Source: Synergistales bacterium (GTDB lineage: Bacteria; Synergistota; Synergistia; Synergistales; Aminithiophilaceae). Taken from it: a DNA stretch of 64,000 bases. Both the position numbers and the translations under genes were made by a program. Location of the stretch: the NCBI GenBank assembly GCA_018433595.1, contig JAHDQY010000005.1, forward strand, positions 1 to 64,000, written 5' to 3'. Below are positions 1 through 6,509 of this stretch, in pieces. Within the stretch, counting starts at the first letter, position 1; each line of letters begins with the position of its first letter. The notes below the pieces were generated by a model. That model saw only the letters and a program-made list of their open reading frames with translations. It made no database searches and was not told where the DNA came from.

Positions 1-121
1 GTGCCGTCTGCTTGCCCTTTTCCTTCTGCTTCGCTATGGCCTTCTCTCCGCCGCCCGCATAGGCCTTCTCCCTTCGGGCCACCAAGGCCTCGCAGAGCTG
101 GTCGATCGTCTTTTCCGACAT
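1..121 (-). CDS. mmdA: Methylmalonyl-CoA decarboxylase / acyl-CoA carboxyltransferase alpha subunit (5' end only)
   Basis: Only the first 40 codons lie in the window; the gene runs off the left edge. The ATG at 119-121 is preceded by a strong GGAGG ribosome site about 8 bases upstream. The N-terminus has the pattern typical of biotin-dependent carboxyltransferase subunits: a short helix, then AGGGEKAIAKQ and a KGKQTA segment matching the usual GKLTARER region. Family members transfer a carboxyl group between biotin and propionyl- or methylmalonyl-CoA. Its position just downstream of meaB supports a methylmalonyl-CoA pathway role, probably sodium-pumping decarboxylation or propionate formation. 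The choice between decarboxylase and propionyl-CoA carboxylase cannot be made from this fragment. Confidence 0.75.
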   Translation of the reverse strand, partial: MSEKTIDQLCEALVARREKAYAGGGEKAIAKQKEKGKQTA

Positions 122-158
122 GCTTCCATACCTCCTCGAGAAATGGGAGTTGCGTTCG

Positions 159-1103
159 CTAGGCTTCGGGGCCGAAGACCTTGTCGAGAAGATCACCGGC
201 AACCGTGTAGGGATCGATTCTTCTTTCAGCTAAGCCATTGAGAAGATCAACGGATTTTGTCTCGTTCCAGGAACGCTCGACGATGCGGGAAATCTCCCGA
301 CGCAAGATTTCTTCGACTTCACGCTCCAGTCTCTGCCACTTTCTCTTGCGGCCCTCTTCTGTTTTCTGGAGATATTTCTGATGATCGGAAAAAGCGGCTA
401 CGGCTTCGGCGACCCCTTCTCCTTTTTCGGCGACAGTTTTGTAGACAGGGGGCCTCCATGCGCGTTCACCGAGAAGGTCGAGCATGACGTTTACTTCTCG
501 CGCCATTTTGTCCGCACCGTCGCGATCGGCCTTGTTTACGACAAAGACATCGGCGATTTCCATAATGCCGGCCTTCATGATCTGAATATCGTCCCCCATG
601 CCGGGAACGAGAACAAGAGCAACCGTATCGGCTATCTTGACGATATCGACTTCGGACTGACCGACACCAACGGTTTCGATGAGGACAACATCCTTGCCGC
701 AAGCGTCAAGGATGAGGGCCGCTTCGTATGTCGCATGACTCAGACCACCCAGAGAGCCGCGGGATCCCATGCTTCGAATGAAGACGTCGGGATCAAGGGC
801 ATGGCTCTGCATCCGAAGACGATCGCCTAGAATGGCGCCACCTGTAAAGGGGCTTGAAGGATCGACGGCAACGACGCCGACCGACTTGCCCTGCAACTTC
901 AATTCTCTGATTATTTTGTCTACCAACGTTGATTTCCCGGCGCCGGGACTCCCCGTGATACCGATAAAATGAGCTTTTCCTGAACGGGGGTATATGGCCT
1001 TCATGATCTTTTCGGCATAGGGAGAATCACTTTCGACGATGCTGATCAATCGCGCAATGGAGCGAGGATCTCCGTCCAATGCTTTTCTGATGAGTAGCTC
1101 CAT
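159..1103 (-). CDS. meaB: MeaB/ArgK-family GTPase, methylmalonyl-CoA mutase chaperone
   Basis: A 314-residue G3E-type GTPase that protects and reloads adenosylcobalamin-dependent methylmalonyl-CoA mutase. The P-loop GSPGAGKST is at residues 51-59, the switch region ETVGVGQSE is near 143-151, and the NKAD base-recognition motif is near 190. The C-terminal helical part (IDPYTVAGDLL) fits the MeaB dimerisation arm. Length is typical for the family. The ATG at 1103 has an AAAGGGGG ribosome site 8 bases upstream. A good promoter lies 73-101 bases upstream, so the gene probably starts its own transcript and continues into mmdA 37 bases downstream. The mutase subunits are not in this window. Older annotations call this family ArgK; that kinase role is not supported. 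Confidence 0.93.
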   Translation of the reverse strand: MELLIRKALDGDPRSIARLISIVESDSPYAEKIMKAIYPRSGKAHFIGITGSPGAGKSTLVDKIIRELKLQGKSVGVVAVDPSSPFTGGAILGDRLRMQSHALDPDVFIRSMGSRGSLGGLSHATYEAALILDACGKDVVLIETVGVGQSEVDIVKIADTVALVLVPGMGDDIQIMKAGIMEIADVFVVNKADRDGADKMAREVNVMLDLLGERAWRPPVYKTVAEKGEGVAEAVAAFSDHQKYLQKTEEGRKRKWQRLEREVEEILRREISRIVERSWNETKSVDLLNGLAERRIDPYTVAGDLLDKVFGPEA

Positions 1104-1175
1104 CCAAAACGCCCCCTTTATCGCAACAAAGAACCAGGCACGACCTTTTGAGCCGCCCTTAACGAAGCCAAGGGT

Positions 1176-1204
1176 ATCATAGAGGGAGACTCAAAGAGGG
1201 TCAA
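1176..1204 (-). promoter_or_regulatory. Sigma-70-type promoter for meaB-mmdA
   Basis: On the minus strand TTGACC and TATGAT are separated by exactly 17 bases. The -10 box ends 73 bases upstream of the meaB ATG. It sits in the 142-base gap after the secreted-protein gene, which suggests meaB-mmdA can be transcribed independently of the genes upstream. Confidence 0.7.
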
Positions 1205-1245
1205 ATCGTATATAAAGAGCGACACTAGGCAGAAAATGCTGACAA

Positions 1246-3117
1246 TTACCTTGGCTTTATCCGAGAAGGGTTGCTCAAAGGGAACCAGCTTCGACCGGAA
1301 AAGATCCCCGCATCAATGTAGAGAGCAAAAAGGGACGATGCGAGGCGCCCTTCCGGAAGAAGATCCTTCTGCAAGGGGATTTCCACACGGAGAACGTACT
1401 CTTTTCGACGAACCAGCCCCATTAGTTCCGACGAAAAAAACGTACTGCCTCCCGTCGCCCGGACGAGGCGCATCTCCAGCTCTGTAGGCACATGATGAGC
1501 CCAGAGGTGAATCGGTATGCCTCGGACAAGACAGTGACTCAACAGAAGATTCGCCTCAGGTACGCTCAAATGGAACATCCCGTCGAGAACCAAGCCTGAA
1601 GGCCGCAGGTCGGAAACCTTATCGATAAAGGCGTCGGACAATCCGTCTTCAGGAAGCCTCAAAAGAGGCAGATCAGAAGCATGATCCGCGGTGGCCGTGA
1701 GCAGGAAGGGAACATCGTCTTTGATTGTCTCTCTGAGGGGCCCTACTCTGGGCTCAAGGGCCTTGTCGAGCCACGTCGCTCCTGCAACTGGGACCATGGC
1801 GCTCATTAGATAAGTTTGGGGTCCGAATGGCTCGATCTCAAATTGCAGCACCTCAGAAGTTTCGTTTTGGACCACCTCAAAATCCCTAGTAACGATAAAG
1901 AGAGGCCATTGTTCGCTGGTAAAAAGAGGAGACCACTGATAGATTTCTCTCGCATCGAATGTGAGCGCCTTAAGTGTTTCATTTTCTGAGAAAAGCGCCC
2001 AAAGCTTTCGTGAAGGATTCTGCTCGTTGAGTATCTGAACGATAGTCCCTTCAAGGAGATCGCAGATCGTTATTTTTCCCTCATCATCAAGGATTGCCGC
2101 ACAATGAGCATCTCCGAAAAAGAGAACATCGCGGGGACCCTTGAAGGGTATTGAACGAATAAGTCGTAATTCCGGAAGCTGCAATAGAAAAATCGCCCCG
2201 TTGCCTCTGTCGGCAACGGCAAGATAGGGCCCCCAGACCGACAGGGCGACAGGATCGAAAAGCGGTCGTTCTTCAGGAGAAGAGGGGGTCCACTCGCTCA
2301 GGACAGCTCCGGTGGAGAGTTGGCAGAAACGAAGGTTACGTTCTTGCCAATCTGCGACAAGTATCTGGTCCACGGCGACCCAAGCCGCATCCGCTAAACG
2401 CGAGACGGGCAACATCGGAAAGTCGGTAGCCGTCAATGTCTTTTCTTTGGAATCCCCTTTCAAGACATGGCCTTCTTCATCGATGATAAGAAAAGAGTTC
2501 TCTCTAAGGGGAAGAATGGCACGAGGAGAAGAGGGAATATTGAAGGTTACAGAGCAAGACCCTCCTTTTTCTTGCGTGTCAAAGATATGAATTCTTTTTT
2601 TTGCAAGGTCGCTGACGAAAAGTTTGCCAAAAGCCTGGGTCGGCTGATGGGGGGATTCAAGAGAGGGGACACGCCAAAAAGGCAGTCCAAAACTCTGGGA
2701 GGGGGTTGTCTGAAGCAAAAGGAACTGATCTGGATGGAATTCCCCTCGAAGCAATTTCTCGATGGATTGGCTCTCGGCCTGAATTTGGTTTCGTATTCTC
2801 TGGACGACTTCATCTGCTTGCTGGACTTCAAGGTAAGAAGCCAAGTACCGATCGGCTTCTGCCAGCCTCCCCTGCCGTCGCAGGGAGAGGGAACGCAAAA
2901 GATAGGCGTCGATGAAATATGGGTTTTTGACTAAGGTTTCGTCGAGAAGATGCTGGATTTCGTTATCGCTGCCAGCCAAAAAGGTTCCGGTTGCCTCCGC
3001 AAAAAGCCGTACTGCCCCTGATCTGTCTGCCTTGGGTAACGTGGCAGCCAGGGCCGGCAAAGCAAACAATAAAAGGACGGAAAGAACCAGCATAGGAAAG
3101 CGAGCGATCTTATTCAT
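1246..3117 (-). CDS. Secreted protein of unknown function: TPR-like N-terminus, beta-propeller-like middle
   Basis: 623 residues with a clear Sec signal peptide (MNKIARFPMLVLSVLLLFAL, cleavage near ALAA at 22-25). Residues about 40-110 look like two or three helical TPR-type hairpins (YFIDAYLLRSLSLRRQGRLA). Residues about 150-420 contain repeated strands of the type VAVDQILVADW, LSVWGPYLAVADRGNGAIFLL and CAAILDDEGKITICDL, which resemble NHL or other beta-propeller blades. The last 200 residues end in LVRATGGSTFFSSELMGL, reminiscent of the end of a von Willebrand A fold, but no MIDAS DxSxS motif is visible. Product and substrate are unknown; it likely acts outside the cytoplasmic membrane. Its start overlaps the stop of the small membrane-protein gene upstream (ATGA), so the two are probably translationally coupled. 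Confidence 0.8.
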   Translation of the reverse strand: MNKIARFPMLVLSVLLLFALPALAATLPKADRSGAVRLFAEATGTFLAGSDNEIQHLLDETLVKNPYFIDAYLLRSLSLRRQGRLAEADRYLASYLEVQQADEVVQRIRNQIQAESQSIEKLLRGEFHPDQFLLLQTTPSQSFGLPFWRVPSLESPHQPTQAFGKLFVSDLAKKRIHIFDTQEKGGSCSVTFNIPSSPRAILPLRENSFLIIDEEGHVLKGDSKEKTLTATDFPMLPVSRLADAAWVAVDQILVADWQERNLRFCQLSTGAVLSEWTPSSPEERPLFDPVALSVWGPYLAVADRGNGAIFLLQLPELRLIRSIPFKGPRDVLFFGDAHCAAILDDEGKITICDLLEGTIVQILNEQNPSRKLWALFSENETLKALTFDAREIYQWSPLFTSEQWPLFIVTRDFEVVQNETSEVLQFEIEPFGPQTYLMSAMVPVAGATWLDKALEPRVGPLRETIKDDVPFLLTATADHASDLPLLRLPEDGLSDAFIDKVSDLRPSGLVLDGMFHLSVPEANLLLSHCLVRGIPIHLWAHHVPTELEMRLVRATGGSTFFSSELMGLVRRKEYVLRVEIPLQKDLLPEGRLASSLFALYIDAGIFSGRSWFPLSNPSRIKPR

Positions 3118-3326
3118 CGATTTAGGATGTCAATTCCAGCGAAAGCATAAAAGGCGAGAGTGACGGCCGCTGCCAGCATAAAACCGAGAAGAACGCGGAG
3201 GTACAAGCTCCAGGCCTTGCCGCCAGGCCATCTGCCACTGTTAACATTGTTCACAGCCCGAGCTACCATCAAGGAAAGAAGTAAAAGCGTCAAAGCAAGG
3301 AGAGCCTGGACGTTAGGTGCCGGCAC
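3114..3326 (-). CDS. Small two-helix membrane protein, unknown function
   Basis: 70 residues starting at a GTG with GGGAGG 8 bases upstream. There are two hydrophobic segments, at residues 7-24 (ALLALTLLLLSLMVARAV) and about 41-65 (SLYLRVLLGFMLAAAVTLAFYAFAGI), joined by a short basic loop (NNVNSGRWPGGKAW). The stop codon overlaps the ATG of the secreted-protein gene by four bases, so the pair forms one unit. No family is recognised. A real gene is supported by the good ribosome site, the tight coupling and the coherent membrane topology. It could be a membrane partner of the secreted protein. Confidence 0.7.
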   Translation of the reverse strand: MPAPNVQALLALTLLLLSLMVARAVNNVNSGRWPGGKAWSLYLRVLLGFMLAAAVTLAFYAFAGIDILNR

Positions 3327-3340
3327 AAAAACACCTCCCA

Positions 3341-3369
3341 GAAAAAGGCCTCCCCAAGGAGCCTTTTCC
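3341..3369 (-). terminator. Intrinsic terminator closing the tig-to-oxidoreductase operon
   Basis: In minus-strand RNA the stem AAAAGGCTCC pairs with GGAGGCCTTTT around a UUGG loop with one bulged base, and runs into five U. It lies 65 bases beyond the stop of the Gfo/Idh gene and just before the ribosome site of the small membrane-protein gene. Confidence 0.75.
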
Positions 3370-3433
3370 TAGAAGCATAGCATAAATTCCTTTCTTTTCG
3401 ATGTGACAGAGCCAGCGACAATGCCGAGAATAC

Positions 3434-4399
3434 TCAACCCATCATCAACGCCTCACCTGTTGGGCTCAACTGAATCTGACGAAGCACTTCGACGGCTACT
3501 TCCAGGGCTCGTTTGCCGTCGGCGATGGAGACAAGCGGTTTTCTTCCATCATGAACACAGGAAATGAAATGCTGAAGCTCAAGCTTGAGAGGTTCGCCTT
3601 TCGGGAAAACGGGATGTTCAATCACTTCCAGCATGCCTGTGCTCCTGTCCTGAACGCAACGATGGATCGAAACGTCCTGTGTGGCATAGTCAACCGTCAG
3701 AAAACGCTCTCGCTCCATGATCTCAAGCTGCCTTAAACGGCGTTCCGAAACACGGCTTACAAGAATATTGGCCAGCGTGCCATCAGCGAAAGTCAGATGG
3801 GCCAAAGCGATATCTTCATGCCGTCCCATGACCGTTCTCCCCGAGGCAGAGATATTAAGAAGCGGGGCGTCGACAAGAGACAGGATGATGTCAATGTCAT
3901 GAATCATGAGATCCAGTACGACGCCGACATCGGCGATGCGAGAAGAGAAGGGGCCAAGTCTGCGTGACTGAAGCATCAAGGGTTCCTTGACAATATTGCG
4001 AACATGTTGCACGGCGCTGTTGAACCGCTCGACATGCCCGACCTGAAGGACCAACTTCTCTTTTTCTGCAACCCGAAGGAGCTTTTCCGCCTGTTCAACT
4101 GTTGTCGTCACAGGTTTTTCAACAAGGACATGGACCCTCCGCTCCAGAGCCTTTGTCGCCACGTCATAGTGACTGCAGGTAGGAACGACGATACTGACGG
4201 CATCAGGATTGCAGCGATCAAAGAACAGGTCGACATCGGAAAAACTGGGAACACCGAGGCTTTCGCCCACTGCCGCGGCCCGCTCTTCATCGATGTCGAC
4301 AATGCCGACGAGACGGGCACCCAGAATTTCCGTATAGACTCTGGCGTGATGATGACCCAGATGGCCTACACCGATGACGCCAACCCGTACAGGGTCCAT
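3434..4399 (-). CDS. Gfo/Idh/MocA-family NAD(P)-dependent oxidoreductase
   Basis: 321 residues. The Rossmann motif GVIGVGHLGHHHA is at residues 6-18, followed by the acidic VDID that binds the nicotinamide ribose and by the conserved EKP near 94. The C-terminal half is the usual alpha/beta substrate domain, with DLMIHDIDIIL supplying the conserved H and D. I start at the ATG at 4399 because AAGGAG lies 8 bases upstream; the earlier GTG abuts it. It ends the long tig operon, 62 bases after pgeF. The family acts mainly on sugars and UDP-sugars. In LPS-producing bacteria a related protein (GnnA) oxidises UDP-GlcNAc for amide-linked lipid A. That role is possible but not shown, since no lpx gene is nearby. 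Confidence 0.85.
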   Translation of the reverse strand: MDPVRVGVIGVGHLGHHHARVYTEILGARLVGIVDIDEERAAAVGESLGVPSFSDVDLFFDRCNPDAVSIVVPTCSHYDVATKALERRVHVLVEKPVTTTVEQAEKLLRVAEKEKLVLQVGHVERFNSAVQHVRNIVKEPLMLQSRRLGPFSSRIADVGVVLDLMIHDIDIILSLVDAPLLNISASGRTVMGRHEDIALAHLTFADGTLANILVSRVSERRLRQLEIMERERFLTVDYATQDVSIHRCVQDRSTGMLEVIEHPVFPKGEPLKLELQHFISCVHDGRKPLVSIADGKRALEVAVEVLRQIQLSPTGEALMMG

Positions 4400-4461
4400 G
4401 TCGATCACTCCTTAGGGGAAAGGGTTTTCTTTGCGCAACCCTTTCTATCAGTTTCACGGCT

Positions 4462-5196
4462 TCAGGCAAAAAGTGGACTTCCAGGGGGGACGAAAAACAG
4501 GCACATGCGTGCCTTCTCATCCCCTCCTCGGTAGGAGTAGAAAAGATCTTTCCGGCAATGGGTGCACCAAGGAGTGACAAAGAGCCGTTCTCTTGCAACG
4601 CCTGCTTCAAGGAGACGCTTCTGAAGAAAGTCGGCGATGTCAAAATGAACGGTATCCTCCAATTCGATAGTTGCTTTTCTGTCGAAAAGGGCAAGTCCCC
4701 TTCTTGTCCAAGGATCGTTACGGCGCCTGTCGAAGCAGCAGGGCCCGATGCCGGGACCCACCCAGGTCCCGTCGAAATCATCGACTCCAATTCCTCTTCT
4801 ATCAAGGTATTCTAAAGATTTGTCGATGATTCCTTCAACAGTCCCTTTGAACCCGCAGTGGAGTGCCATGACCCAAGGGAAAGGGCGCCGCCCGGAAAAG
4901 ATAACCGGGAAGCAATCGGCGAATCGCAACATGCCTCTTCCGCCCTGGCGATCGATGAAAATGCCGTCACCTTCAGGCCGATCAGGGAAGAGAGGGGCGA
5001 CTTTGAAATCGAGGATGGTTGTACCGTGAATCTGAAGAGGCCAGAGGAGTCCACTCTGAAAGGGCAACGGCGGCTCTGCTTTTTTTCGTGAAGAACGTCG
5101 ATCGGCCAGCAGCAGACGCGCGATAACGCCTCCGGAGGGGGAAAGATAATCGAGCACGGGCAGGCTCCCCTCCAGGAAGAGATGGAACCCCTTCAT
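4462..5196 (-). CDS. pgeF: PgeF/YfiH-family purine nucleoside phosphorylase-like laccase-domain protein
   Basis: 244 residues of the DUF152 (multicopper polyphenol oxidase-like) family. The two conserved zinc-binding patches are visible: ALHCGFKGTV in the middle and CTHCRKDLFYSYRGGDEKARM near the C-terminus, with GPGIGPCCF between. Members act on purine nucleosides or on misincorporated serine in peptidoglycan precursors. The ATG at 5196 overlaps the folC stop as ATGA, which fixes the start and removes the 19 extra residues of the longest open frame. It is co-transcribed with folC and the downstream oxidoreductase. The exact substrate cannot be told from sequence. Confidence 0.88.
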   Translation of the reverse strand: MKGFHLFLEGSLPVLDYLSPSGGVIARLLLADRRSSRKKAEPPLPFQSGLLWPLQIHGTTILDFKVAPLFPDRPEGDGIFIDRQGGRGMLRFADCFPVIFSGRRPFPWVMALHCGFKGTVEGIIDKSLEYLDRRGIGVDDFDGTWVGPGIGPCCFDRRRNDPWTRRGLALFDRKATIELEDTVHFDIADFLQKRLLEAGVARERLFVTPWCTHCRKDLFYSYRGGDEKARMCLFFVPPGSPLFA

Positions 5197-6506
5197 CGCC
5201 TTCCTCCCCAAAGGGTTTTCAGGGCTCCGATCAGGTAAAGGCTGCCGCAACAAAGCACAAAGTCGCTCTCGCGGCGGGCGATGGCAAAGGCCCGTTCGAG
5301 ATTCGCATCGGCGGCAATAACATCAAGTCCGATCTCCCTAGCCGTTTCAGCCAACGTCAACGCCTTTTCACCTCTCATGACTCCAGGAACCTCTGTGCAA
5401 AGAAGCCGCCAACCGCCTCCGTGAATGAGAGCAAGTTCCGAACGGTAGTCTTTGTCTGCCATGGCAGCAAAAAATGCTAATCGCCCCTCCCTTTTGCCCC
5501 AGATTGCGTCAACGGCCGAAAGAGTCGCTGCGAGGCCGTGAGGATTGTGCCCTCCATCAAGAAGAATGAGAGGGTGGCGGGAAATGATCTCCAACCGACC
5601 GGGCCAGCGGGTTTTCGTAAGTCCTTCCGTTAGGACCTGTTCACCGATCCGAGGATAGAGGGAGCGCAGGGAAAAAGCGCCACAGAGCGCCATTGACGCG
5701 TTAATGGCCTGGTGACACCCAAGCAGGGGGGTTCGATAGAAGTGCCTTTCTCCTTTCGGGAAAGTCAGACCAAAGGAGGTCCCCTCCTCGGAAAGGGTAA
5801 CTCCGTCAAGAGGGCATTCCGACAGGAGATGGCCTTCGGCTCCGATTTTGCGAGCCCTTTCCAGGAACTGCCGTTCCAGAGACGCGTCACCGCCGGCGAA
5901 AAGCGCGGGGACGCCGGGGCGGAGAACGGCAAATTTTTCGCCGGCAATCTCTTCCAGAGTTTCACCGAGATATTCGGAGTGATCCTCGGCGATGGGTGTC
6001 ACCAAAGTCAGAACGATTCTCGAAAGGAGATTTGTTGCGTCGAGCCGCCCCCCCATTCCAGCCTCGAAAACGGCGATCTCGCAGCGGACTTCGCGAAAAA
6101 GCCAGAAAGCCAACGCCGTCAACACCTCAAAAAGCGTAGGAGGAAAGAGGGCGAGCTTCTCATCCTTTCGAATTGCCTCAAGGATCGCCTCACTTCCCCT
6201 CTGCCAGAGAGGGAGCGAGAGAGTCTTTCCATTAAGGCGTATCCGCTCGTCGACACATTCCAGATGGGGGCTGGTGTAAAGTCCGACAGAACAGTGGGCT
6301 TCGGCGAGAATGGAAGCCAAAGTGGCGGCCGTAGAGCCTTTCCCGTTGGTGCCTACGACGTGGACCGCTCGAAAAGAGCGCTCAGGGTGGCCCAGAAGCC
6401 GGCAGAGCCGTGCGAGGCGGGACAAGCCCGGGCGGGTGCCCGGGCTTGCAGCGTCTTGAAGGCGTCTCTCAAGAGCGACAAAGTCCTCAAAGCTGCTGTG
6501 TGGCAT
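5193..6506 (-). CDS. folC: Bifunctional folylpolyglutamate synthase / dihydrofolate synthase
   Basis: 437 residues of the Mur-ligase superfamily. It adds glutamate to dihydropteroate and to folates. The ATP P-loop VVGTNGKGSTAATLA is near residues 48-62. The magnesium-binding TLVTPIAEDHSEYLG segment is near 170 and the C-terminal domain carries LLDGGHNPHGLA. Length is typical. It starts three bases after the valS stop and overlaps pgeF by ATGA, so it is firmly inside the operon. Together with folP further right, the window holds two of the late folate steps. Confidence 0.94.
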   Translation of the reverse strand: MPHSSFEDFVALERRLQDAASPGTRPGLSRLARLCRLLGHPERSFRAVHVVGTNGKGSTAATLASILAEAHCSVGLYTSPHLECVDERIRLNGKTLSLPLWQRGSEAILEAIRKDEKLALFPPTLFEVLTALAFWLFREVRCEIAVFEAGMGGRLDATNLLSRIVLTLVTPIAEDHSEYLGETLEEIAGEKFAVLRPGVPALFAGGDASLERQFLERARKIGAEGHLLSECPLDGVTLSEEGTSFGLTFPKGERHFYRTPLLGCHQAINASMALCGAFSLRSLYPRIGEQVLTEGLTKTRWPGRLEIISRHPLILLDGGHNPHGLAATLSAVDAIWGKREGRLAFFAAMADKDYRSELALIHGGGWRLLCTEVPGVMRGEKALTLAETAREIGLDVIAADANLERAFAIARRESDFVLCCGSLYLIGALKTLWGGRR

Positions 6507-6509
6507 TTT

